DNA of 61,207 nucleotides, from the NCBI GenBank assembly GCA_003140835.1, contig PLLA01000125.1, positions 1 through 61,207 of the forward strand. The letters are read 5' to 3'. The translations under genes were made by a program, and so were the position numbers. The notes under the pieces were generated by a model. The model saw nothing but the letters and a program-made list of their open reading frames with translations, had not been told where the DNA came from and searched no databases. The stretch is from Candidatus Tumulicola scandinaviensis (GTDB taxonomy: Bacteria; Vulcanimicrobiota; Vulcanimicrobiia; Vulcanimicrobiales; Vulcanimicrobiaceae). Shown piece after piece: positions 54,180-61,207 of the stretch (within the stretch, counting starts at the first letter, position 1; each line of letters begins with the position of its first letter).

Positions 54180-55033
54180 GCAGTACGACCGCAAACGGCG
54201 CGGCGCAGACGGCGTTCGGACGCGAAGCGCGCCCGTTCGACGGTAAGCGCGTCATCAACTATTGGAAGGACGGCCACGTCGGCTTCATCGAGATGGACGA
54301 TCCGCCCGCAAACACGTACACTCACGAAATGATGCGTCAGCTCGATGACGCCGTTCTCGATGCCCGCTTCGATTCCGACGTCGAAGTCATCGTTCTTACC
54401 GGCAAGGGCGAGAAGTTCTTTTCGGCCGGTGCCAACATCGGGATGCTCAACGCGGTTACGCCCGAGTTCAAATACATGTTCTGCCTGCACGCTAACGAAA
54501 CGCTCAATCGCTTGGAGCAAACGCCGAAGTTAGTGATCGCCGCGCTGAACGGCCACACGGTCGGCGGTGGTCTCGAGATCGCTATGGCCGCCGACATGCG
54601 CATCGCGCGTCAGGATGCCGGGAAGATCGGCCTTCCGGAAGTCGCTCTCGGCGTACTGCCCGGTACCGGCGGTACCCAGCGCTTGGCGCGCCTGGTCGGG
54701 AAGTCGCGTGCGATCGAACTGATGGTGACGGGCAAAACCGTCAGCTTCGAACAAGCCCTCGACTGGGGCATCGTCAATGACGTCTACGAGGGCACCGCGG
54801 AAGATTTTCGCCGTCAAATCGTCGAGTACGCCAAGCAGTTCTGCTCGCCGAATAAAGCACCAATGGCCGTAGGCCACATTAAGCGCAGCGTCCAAACCGG
54901 CGCCGAACTGCCGCTCCAAGATGCGCTGGCGCTCGAACGCGAACTCCAATCGTTGCTGTTCAAGAGCGAAGACGCGAAAGAAGGTCTCGCCGCCTACAAC
55001 GAAAAGCGCGTCGCGAAGTTTAAGAACAAATAA
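54176..55033 (+). CDS. Enoyl-CoA hydratase/isomerase (crotonase family)
   Basis: A 285-aa crotonase. Oxyanion-hole segment [11 protein letters not shown], both catalytic Glu positions ([39 protein letters not shown]), and an N-terminal extension of about 40 residues. The two Glu make a true hydratase likely. It is translationally coupled to the oxygenase, so it probably acts on the epoxide/oxepin or ring-opened product, a PaaG/PaaF- or BoxC-like step. BoxC itself is about 550 aa, so this is not a full BoxC. Confidence 0.9.
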   Translation: MSSTTANGAAQTAFGREARPFDGKRVINYWKDGHVGFIEMDDPPANTYTHEMMRQLDDAVLDARFDSDVEVIVLTGKGEKFFSAGANIGMLNAVTPEFKYMFCLHANETLNRLEQTPKLVIAALNGHTVGGGLEIAMAADMRIARQDAGKIGLPEVALGVLPGTGGTQRLARLVGKSRAIELMVTGKTVSFEQALDWGIVNDVYEGTAEDFRRQIVEYAKQFCSPNKAPMAVGHIKRSVQTGAELPLQDALALERELQSLLFKSEDAKEGLAAYNEKRVAKFKNK

Positions 55034-55181
55034 TTGCGCGAGCGTAGCGGAAGTTGACGGCAGTCATCGTTCGTTAAACGCGTGACGGGAGCAGAAGGGC
55101 CGGCCGCGCGAAACCGATAAGATTTGTCGCCATGCGCAACGGCTCGGATCGCGTGCGCTACTCTTTTGACCGTAGGCTACT

Positions 55182-56717
55182 ATGACGAGTAAGCGCGTTG
55201 TCCTGATAGCGTTCGTCGCCGCGTTGGCCGTGGCGGCATGTTCGCCGTCCGCTTCCGTGCCCAGCGGAAGCGCGGGCGCTCCGGGATTCTTACCGCAAGC
55301 GCGCTCCGGCCAAAGCAAGATTCAACACGTCGTCATCATCGTTCAAGAGAACCGCAGTTTCGATAACTTCTTCGACTGCTTTCCGGGAGCCGATTGCGTA
55401 GCGAGCGCTCCGCCTCCGAATCCGCAGCCCAGCCGCGGCAATCTTCAAAGCCCGTGTCCGGGTCCTGTACCGACGCCGACCGCCGGCCCGACGGCGACGC
55501 CGATTCAGCTGACGCTCAACGCGAAGCTGCCCGCATCGGACATCGATCATAGCTATTGCGCTGCGTTCGTCACCGATTACGACGGCGGGAAGATGGACGG
55601 GTTCTATTGGTCTGCTTCGTTGCACTATCCAAGTCATATCGCCCAAACCTACGCGTATCAAGTCGTCGCTAAGGCCCAGATACAGCCGTACTGGGATATG
55701 GCGCGCCAATACGTTCTCGCCGATCGCACGTTCCCGACGCAAGCCAGCGGCAGTTTCACCGCCCATCAAGATCTGATTCGCGGCGACACGGTGGTCGCAA
55801 CCGGCCAAAGCGTCGTCGACTATCCATGGAATCACTACGGAGTCAACAACTGGGGTTGCGACGATCCGAAAAACCCGCCCAAGGGGCCCTCGGTTACGTC
55901 GCTCCTGACGTCGACCGGGTACCTCGCGCAGCAAGGGCCCTTCCCGTGCTTCACGTACGCGACGGCCCGCGATCTGCTCGATGCGAAGGGAATTTCGTGG
56001 AAGTATTACGTGCCGACGTTCCCCTACGACGGCGGGCAAATGTGGAACGCGTTCGACGCCATCTCGGCTGTACGCTACGACAAGAGCGAATGGCCGAATA
56101 AGAACAACTTCAACTGCACACAAAGCTGCGTCTCGTGGCCCGAAACCAACGTTCTGTGCGACATCGCCGGTTCGACCGCCAGCCCGTGCCCGAAGCCCAA
56201 TCCGTCCGGAAGCGTTTCGCTGCCCGCGGTGTCGTGGGTTATTCCCGACGCCCAGGATTCCGATCACGGCGGGGGCTCCCAGCCGGGACCGGACAACGGG
56301 CCCGACTGGGTCGCCTCGGTCGTCAATGCCATCGGCGAAAGCTCGTACTGGAACTCGACGGCCATCGTCATCGTATGGGACGATTGGGGCGGATTTTACG
56401 ATCACATTCCGCCGCCGCAGCTCGACTACGAAGGCCTCGGCTTTCGCGTCCCGATGATCATCGTGTCGCCGTACGCGAAGCGCGGATACGTTTCGCACAC
56501 GCAGTACGAGTTCGGGAGCCTTTTAAAGTTCGTCGAAGATACGTATTCTCTCGGGAACCTCGGGACGACCGACGTGCGCGCGAACAGCATCAGCGATTCG
56601 TTTAACTTCAATCAGCCGCCGCATCGGTTCAAGCCGATCAAACTGCTGAACGCCAATCACGATCGCCGGTTTTTCCTGCACCGGCCGCCGTCGAACGAAC
56701 CGGTCGACACGGAGTAG
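55182..56717 (+). CDS. Phosphoesterase (acid phosphatase/PLC-like) lipoprotein, tandem copy 1
   Basis: A 511-aa exported phosphoesterase with lipobox (AALAVAACSPS). Motifs: HVVIIVQENRSFDNFFDCFPG, SGSFTAHQDLIRGD, SWVIPDAQDSDHGG and VWDDWGGFYDHIPPP, the metal/nucleophile sites of the AcpA/non-haemolytic PLC group. A Pro-rich insert with PTPTAGPTATP follows the first motif. First of three tandem paralogues; the stop is immediately followed by the next ATG. Confidence 0.92.
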   Translation: MTSKRVVLIAFVAALAVAACSPSASVPSGSAGAPGFLPQARSGQSKIQHVVIIVQENRSFDNFFDCFPGADCVASAPPPNPQPSRGNLQSPCPGPVPTPTAGPTATPIQLTLNAKLPASDIDHSYCAAFVTDYDGGKMDGFYWSASLHYPSHIAQTYAYQVVAKAQIQPYWDMARQYVLADRTFPTQASGSFTAHQDLIRGDTVVATGQSVVDYPWNHYGVNNWGCDDPKNPPKGPSVTSLLTSTGYLAQQGPFPCFTYATARDLLDAKGISWKYYVPTFPYDGGQMWNAFDAISAVRYDKSEWPNKNNFNCTQSCVSWPETNVLCDIAGSTASPCPKPNPSGSVSLPAVSWVIPDAQDSDHGGGSQPGPDNGPDWVASVVNAIGESSYWNSTAIVIVWDDWGGFYDHIPPPQLDYEGLGFRVPMIIVSPYAKRGYVSHTQYEFGSLLKFVEDTYSLGNLGTTDVRANSISDSFNFNQPPHRFKPIKLLNANHDRRFFLHRPPSNEPVDTE

Positions 56718-58253
56718 ATGATGTCGAAAAAAACGCTTGCGCTGCTCGCGTTTGTCGCGGCCCTGACCGTGGCGGCGTGTTCGTCTACGGGTTCCGGGCC
56801 CAGCGGAACCGCCGGCTCTTCGGGATTCCTACCGCAAGCGCGTTCCGGTCAAAGCAAGATTCAGCACGTCGTCTTCATCGTCCAAGAGAACCGCAGCTTC
56901 GATAATTTCTTCGACTGTTTCCCCGGCACCGATTGCGTGAAGCAAGCGCCTGGACCGGGACCGCAGCCGGGTCCCACTACGGGGGCGAGTCCGTGTCCTA
57001 ACCCGCTCTCTACCCCGACGCCGGGGCCTACGCCGACACCGATCCAAATAGCATTGAACGCCAAACTTCCCGACTTAGATATCGATCATACGTACTGTTC
57101 GGCATTCGTCACCGAATACGACAACGGCAGGATGGACGGGTTCTACTGGGCCGGTTTCGTTCAACCGGGCGTGCCGGCGGAAACGTATCCGTATCAAGTC
57201 GTGAGCTCGAAGAAGATCCAGCCGTATTGGGACCTGGCCCGGCAATACGTCCTTGCCGACCGGACGTTTGCGACGCAAGCGAGCGGCAGTTTTACCGCGC
57301 ATCAAGATTTGATTCGCGGCGACACGTTCATCGACAGCACGCACGCCGTTGTCGACTATCCTTGGAACATTCACAATGTCTCCGATTGGGGATGTGACGA
57401 TGCGTCGGGTTCGGTAACATCGCTCCTCAAGACGTCGAATAATCCTGCCGCCTTGCAGTATCTTCCCAGGCAAGGGCCCTTCCCGTGCTTCACGTACGCG
57501 ACGGCCCGCGATCTGCTCGATGCGAAGGGAATTTCGTGGAAATACTACGCGCCGGTCTGGGGGATGGACGGCGGCCAAGAATGGAATGCATTCGACGCGA
57601 TTCATGCGGTGCGCTCCGACAAGAGCGAGTGGCCGAATAAACGAGCCCCGTTTAACTGCACGAACAGCTGTGTATCCTGGCCGGAGACCAACGTTCTCTG
57701 CGATATTGCAGGGTCGACTGCCAGTCCGTGTCCGAAGCCTAGTCCGTCGGGTAGTCTCGTGCTGCCTGCGGTATCGTGGGTAATTCCGGACAGCGAAGAT
57801 TCCGATCATACCGACGGGAAGGGTACCGACAACGGACCCGACTGGGTGGCCTCGGTCGTCAATGCGATCGGCGAAAGTTCGTACTGGAAATCGACCGCGA
57901 TCGTCATCGTTTGGGACGATTGGGGCGGATTCTATGACCACATACCGCCGCCGCAGCTCGACTACGAAGGCCTCGGTTTCCGGGTACCGATGATCATCGT
58001 GTCGCCGTACGCGAAGCGCGGCTACGTTTCGCACACGCAGTACGAGTTCGGCAGCCTTTTAAAGTTCGTCGAAGATACGTACTCTCTCGGGAACCTCGGG
58101 ACGACCGACGTGCGCGCAAACAGCATCAGCGATTCGTTTAACTTCAATCAGCCGCCGCACCGGTTCACGCCGATCAAGCTGCTGAACGCCAATCACGATC
58201 GCCGGTATTTCCTCCGCCGTCCGCCGTCGAACGAACCCGTCGACACGCAGTAA
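56718..58253 (+). CDS. Phosphoesterase lipoprotein, tandem copy 2
   Basis: Again 511 aa, starting on the base after copy 1's stop (MMSKKTLALLAFVAAL; lipobox TVAACSST). All four phosphoesterase motifs are intact. The C-terminal third is almost identical to copy 1 at the DNA level (56393-56671 against 57932-58205), and a 71-bp block is perfectly identical (55932-56002 and 57471-57541), while other parts differ. This suggests recent duplication or gene conversion. Confidence 0.92.
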   Translation: MMSKKTLALLAFVAALTVAACSSTGSGPSGTAGSSGFLPQARSGQSKIQHVVFIVQENRSFDNFFDCFPGTDCVKQAPGPGPQPGPTTGASPCPNPLSTPTPGPTPTPIQIALNAKLPDLDIDHTYCSAFVTEYDNGRMDGFYWAGFVQPGVPAETYPYQVVSSKKIQPYWDLARQYVLADRTFATQASGSFTAHQDLIRGDTFIDSTHAVVDYPWNIHNVSDWGCDDASGSVTSLLKTSNNPAALQYLPRQGPFPCFTYATARDLLDAKGISWKYYAPVWGMDGGQEWNAFDAIHAVRSDKSEWPNKRAPFNCTNSCVSWPETNVLCDIAGSTASPCPKPSPSGSLVLPAVSWVIPDSEDSDHTDGKGTDNGPDWVASVVNAIGESSYWKSTAIVIVWDDWGGFYDHIPPPQLDYEGLGFRVPMIIVSPYAKRGYVSHTQYEFGSLLKFVEDTYSLGNLGTTDVRANSISDSFNFNQPPHRFTPIKLLNANHDRRYFLRRPPSNEPVDTQ

Positions 58254-58261
58254 GGCCGTCG

Positions 58262-59806
58262 ATGAAACGCAATTGGTTTTCGGTTATCATTCTTGCGTCG
58301 CTCGCGCTTGCTAGCTGCACGATGCCTCCCGTCGGGCCGACGTCCGCGAAATCGTTCCTGCCTGCCGTCGGGTCGTTCAACGACAGCCGCGGCAAGATCA
58401 AGCACGTCGTTATCATCGTTCAAGAGAACCGCAGCTTCGACAATTTTTTCGACTGCTTTCCTGGGACCGATTGCGTGCAGGAAGCCCCTGGCCCCGGACC
58501 GCAGCCCCAGCCCACGCCGGGTAACGCGTCAAGCCCGTGCCCGGCAACGTTTCCGACCTCGAGCCCGGGTCCCACGCCGACGCCGATCAAACTGCAACTC
58601 GGTATGCCGCTCCCGGCGTTAGATCCCGACCATCGCTACTGTCCCGCGTTCCTTACCGAGTACGATGGCGGCAAGCTCGACGGCTTCTATTGGGACGACG
58701 GCGTGAATCCCAACCAACCGGCGGGGTTATACCCTTACCGCGTTGTGGCCGAGAAACAGATTCAGCCCTATTGGGACATGGCGATGCAATACGTACTCGC
58801 CGACCGCACGTTTCCAACCGAAGCGAGCGGCAGTTTTACCGCGCATCAAGACTTGATTCGCGGGAATACGAAGGTTAGCCAGACGGAGAGCACCGTCGAC
58901 TACCCGCACAATCCCGGCATCATCGAAAACTGGGGATGCGACGATCCAACAAATCCGCCGAGTGGACCGTCGTACGTGCCGCTCCTTACGACGATGCACG
59001 AGTATATCTACGACGGAACTCCGCCGTGTTTCACATATGCGACGATGCGGGACTTACTCGACGCAAAGGGCGTCTCGTGGAAATACTACGTTCCAGTCTT
59101 CGGAAAAGACGGCGGTCAGATGTGGAACGCTTTTGACGCGATTTCCGCGGTGCGTTACGATTCAAGTGAGTGGCCGCACAAGTCCGGCCCGTGGACGTGT
59201 TCCACGAGTTGCGTCTCGTGGCCGGAAACCAACGTGCTCTGCGACGTTGCCGGTTCGACGGCGAGCCCGTGTCCCGCGCCGAGCCCGAAGAGCGGCGGCG
59301 TGACGCTGCCGGCCGTTTCCTGGGTGATTCCCGACAATGAAGATTCCGACCACTACGCTCTCGTCGGCCGCAAAATGGTCGATAATGGACCCGATTGGGT
59401 TGCGTCGGTCGTGAACGCCGTCGGTCAGAGTTCGTACTGGAATTCGACGGCCATCATCATTCTGTGGGACGACTGGGGCGGATTCTACGACCACGTGCCG
59501 CCGCCGCACATGGATTACACGGGGCTTGGATTCCGCGTTCCGATGATTATCGTGTCGCCGTATGCAAAAAAAAGCTACGTCGCGCACACGCAATACGAGT
59601 TCGGGAGCCTCTTGAAGTTCGTTGAGGCGACGTTCGGTTTACCCAGCCTGGGCACGACCGACGTCCGCGCGAACAACATCAACGACGCATTCAACTTCCA
59701 GCAGAAGCCGCGCCCGTTCGTGCCGATCAGGCTGCTGAATAAGAATCACGATCGCCGATACTTCCTAACGCGGCCGCCTTCGAACACCCCCGTCGACACC
59801 GAATAG
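58262..59806 (+). CDS. Phosphoesterase lipoprotein, tandem copy 3
   Basis: A 514-aa paralogue (MKRNWFSVIILASLALASC lipobox) eight bases after copy 2. Motifs KHVVIIVQENRSFDNFFDCFPG, SGSFTAHQDLIRG, SWVIPDNEDSDHYAL and LWDDWGGFYDHVPPP are intact. It is more diverged than copies 1 and 2 and carries the insert ALVGRKMVDNGPDW. The three probably form one transcript and hydrolyse phosphomono- or diesters outside the cell, perhaps with different substrate ranges. Confidence 0.92.
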   Translation: MKRNWFSVIILASLALASCTMPPVGPTSAKSFLPAVGSFNDSRGKIKHVVIIVQENRSFDNFFDCFPGTDCVQEAPGPGPQPQPTPGNASSPCPATFPTSSPGPTPTPIKLQLGMPLPALDPDHRYCPAFLTEYDGGKLDGFYWDDGVNPNQPAGLYPYRVVAEKQIQPYWDMAMQYVLADRTFPTEASGSFTAHQDLIRGNTKVSQTESTVDYPHNPGIIENWGCDDPTNPPSGPSYVPLLTTMHEYIYDGTPPCFTYATMRDLLDAKGVSWKYYVPVFGKDGGQMWNAFDAISAVRYDSSEWPHKSGPWTCSTSCVSWPETNVLCDVAGSTASPCPAPSPKSGGVTLPAVSWVIPDNEDSDHYALVGRKMVDNGPDWVASVVNAVGQSSYWNSTAIIILWDDWGGFYDHVPPPHMDYTGLGFRVPMIIVSPYAKKSYVAHTQYEFGSLLKFVEATFGLPSLGTTDVRANNINDAFNFQQKPRPFVPIRLLNKNHDRRYFLTRPPSNTPVDTE

Positions 59807-59821
59807 CCACGCAGCGGTGTC

Positions 59822-59854
59822 ACGTTGAGCGGGACGCTCCGCTCAGGATGACAA
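59822..59854 (+). terminator. Hairpin between the phosphoesterase cluster and the DNA ligase gene
   Basis: TGAGCGG (59826-59832) pairs with CCGCTCA (59839-59845), followed by GGATGAC and no T-run. It could end transcription of the phosphoesterase operon, but it also resembles the dispersed CATCCTGAGC element at 2491-2530. Confidence 0.4.
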
Positions 59855-61069
59855 GCCTCCGCGATCGAGCATCGCTTCGTAGATTTCTTTGACGCGTGCG
59901 AGCGTGTCGATTTCTTCGGGCGGCTTATCGTCGCGGATGCGAACGATGCGCGGGAACCGCAGGGCGAAGCCGCTTTCATGCAAGTCGCTGCGCGCGACGA
60001 TGTCGAAGGCGACCTCCAAAACGATGCTGGGTTCGACCGGAATTTCGTGCGCGCGCCCTTTTTCGCGCCGGCGTTCCGGCGGCAGCCGGTGCTCGAGAAA
60101 CCAGGGCGTAAGAGTGGCGATTTCAGCGTCGGTGAGGCCTGAATACGCTTTTCCGATCGTCAGAAGCCGTGGTCCGTCGCGCACGGCGAACGTGTAGTCC
60201 GACAGCACGCCGGCACGCTTGCCGTGGCCCCATTCCACTGCGACGACGACGACGTCGAGCGTTGCCAGCTCTCGCTTGAGCTTCAGCCACCACTTTCCGC
60301 GACGTCCGGGAGCGTACGGCGAATCGCTGCGCTTGAGGACTAAGCCCTCGTGGCCGCTTCCGCGCGCCGCGTCAAACCGCGCGTTGACGCCGGCTGCGAT
60401 CGCCTCCTCGACGCGCTCGAATGGGGCAAGAAGAATCTGCCCGTTCGGCGTCAACAGATCGGCCAGCCGCTCGCGGCGGCGCATCAGGGTTTCGTCGATG
60501 AGCAGTTCGTCGCCGAGCGCGAGCAGGTCGAACACGACGTAGGCCAAGGGAACGTCGTGCAGCAGCTCCTCGTCGACCGTCTTTCGCTGCAGACGCGCCT
60601 GAAGGTAGCGAAAAGGGAGCACTCGCCCCTCGCGCATCGCCAAAATTTCGCCGTCGAGAATTGCGTCGCCGTTAAGCGCGCCCGGTAATGCGGTCACGAT
60701 CTCGGGATAGGAGGCACCGACCTCGTTGAGCCGGCGTGAGAAGAGTTGCGCGTACCCGTCGCGTACGTGGGCTTGCGCGCGAATGCCGTCGTACTTGTCC
60801 TCGACGATCCAATCGTTGCCGTCGAGCTCCTTGTACGTCTGCGCGTACGCGATCGGCGATGCCAGCATAAAACCGATCGGCGTTCCGTACGCCACCCGTA
60901 ACTCGTCGAGCGTGCCGTGTTTTGCCGCTAACGCGACCGCGCCGGCGTCGCCGGCGGCCATCGTCGCGCGCCGGACGGCCGTCTGCTCGGCTCCAAACGC
61001 GCGAGCGATGGCATCGAGCACCAACCCCTCGCGCAGCCCGACGCGCAAATCGCCGGTTACGATTTTCAC
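59843..61069 (-). CDS. ATP-dependent DNA ligase
   Basis: At least 408 aa. KIVTGDLRVGLREGLVLDAIA ends an N-terminal ligase domain. The AMP-accepting Lys is in WIVEDKYDGIRAQAH; other motifs are FSRRLNEV, ILDGEILA, HEGLVLKRSDSPYAPG, WWLKLKRE and the OB-fold RFPRIVRIRDDK. It seals nicks using ATP and is often a second, non-replicative ligase. GTG 61069 is only a provisional start: family-like sequence continues in frame up to an in-frame TAA at 61187-61189 with no normal start codon between, so the N-terminal domain is probably broken or the gene misread there. Confidence 0.85.
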   Translation of the reverse strand: MKIVTGDLRVGLREGLVLDAIARAFGAEQTAVRRATMAAGDAGAVALAAKHGTLDELRVAYGTPIGFMLASPIAYAQTYKELDGNDWIVEDKYDGIRAQAHVRDGYAQLFSRRLNEVGASYPEIVTALPGALNGDAILDGEILAMREGRVLPFRYLQARLQRKTVDEELLHDVPLAYVVFDLLALGDELLIDETLMRRRERLADLLTPNGQILLAPFERVEEAIAAGVNARFDAARGSGHEGLVLKRSDSPYAPGRRGKWWLKLKRELATLDVVVVAVEWGHGKRAGVLSDYTFAVRDGPRLLTIGKAYSGLTDAEIATLTPWFLEHRLPPERRREKGRAHEIPVEPSIVLEVAFDIVARSDLHESGFALRFPRIVRIRDDKPPEEIDTLARVKEIYEAMLDRGGLSS

Positions 61070-61173
61070 GACGTACGCGGCCGCCTGCGGATCGTCGCAC
61101 GCGCGCAGAATGCGTTCGAAGATCGCTTCACGGCGTTTGCTCGCGGATCGATCGAAGCAGATCGGTTGCGCGG

Positions 61174-61207
61174 TCAGCCGGCGGCCTTAAGCAACCCCAG
61201 CTCCGCG
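61174..61207 (-). other. End of an upstream minus-strand frame (ten codons visible)
   Basis: A frame entering from the right edge reads ELGLLKAAG and stops at TGA 61176-61174. It may be the tail of a separate gene, or the N-terminal half of the DNA ligase displaced by a frameshift. Too little is visible to decide. Confidence 0.3.

Noticed and set aside
55034..55181. Promoter at TTTTGACC before the phosphoesterase cluster
   Set aside because: The box at about 55164 is too close to the start codon to have a -10 at proper spacing upstream of the ATG; no convincing promoter was found.

Overview
The window is GC-rich, densely packed bacterial chromosome with short intergenic gaps, many 4-bp start/stop overlaps and frequent GTG/TTG starts. 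A Gram-negative-type envelope is indicated by two TonB-dependent receptors, many lipobox proteins and PBP4. No phage, IS element, CRISPR array or rRNA was seen. The mix of TonB receptors, a sedolisin, HiPIP, FolE2, a histone H1-like protein and several acid-phosphatase/phospholipase C-like lipoproteins recalls an uncultured soil phylum such as Eremiobacterota (WPS-2). That placement is inference, not shown by the sequence.

Layout. 1-13 kb is housekeeping: a LonB-type protease (cut by the left edge), DnaB, two YbjN-like proteins, gamma carbonic anhydrase, tRNA-Thr(CGT) with a terminator, a broken DUF4386 gene, a cytochrome c lipoprotein, MsrB/MsrA, PBP4, ManA, a thioredoxin-like protein, SodB and a FolK-FolE2 fusion. 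14-27 kb holds an M48 protease, an amidohydrolase, a sedolisin behind a structured leader, a DUF1858-Mrp protein, a HemL-like aminotransferase, HiPIP, an M28 peptidase, an RsbW-like kinase, a GIY-YIG domain fused in frame to a cyclophilin, a class A beta-lactamase-like protein, one ABC-2 permease, an AlkA-like glycosylase and a pirin. 27-42 kb carries a TonB receptor coupled to a tungstate/molybdate-type binding protein, a phosphoesterase, a frameshifted winged-helix/TPR regulator, a frameshifted large TonB receptor with a good promoter, and an ABC exporter operon with an embedded left-handed beta-helix protein. 42-46 kb has a cytidylate-kinase-like protein, an MFS exporter, a candidate structured RNA and a Lys/Arg/Ala-rich histone-like protein.

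The most interesting region is 47-55 kb. It has a 3-hydroxyacyl-CoA dehydrogenase, thiolase and aldehyde dehydrogenase on the plus strand, then a divergent pair: a PaaX-type repressor, and a short BoxB/PaaA-like di-iron oxygenase translationally coupled to an enoyl-CoA hydratase. The PaaX/oxygenase gap has two face-to-face sigma70-like promoters with overlapping -10 boxes and a palindrome placed to block both. This looks like a compact aerobic aromatic acyl-CoA pathway mixing Box-like and Paa-like parts, with no reductase or accessory oxygenase subunits nearby.

The right end (55-60 kb) is a tandem triplication of phosphoesterase lipoproteins with gene-conversion-like identity blocks, followed by an ATP-dependent DNA ligase whose N-terminus is not intact in one frame. 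Several otherwise well-conserved genes carry single frameshifts, one of them in a homopolymer. Assembly indels are therefore a serious alternative to true pseudogenes.
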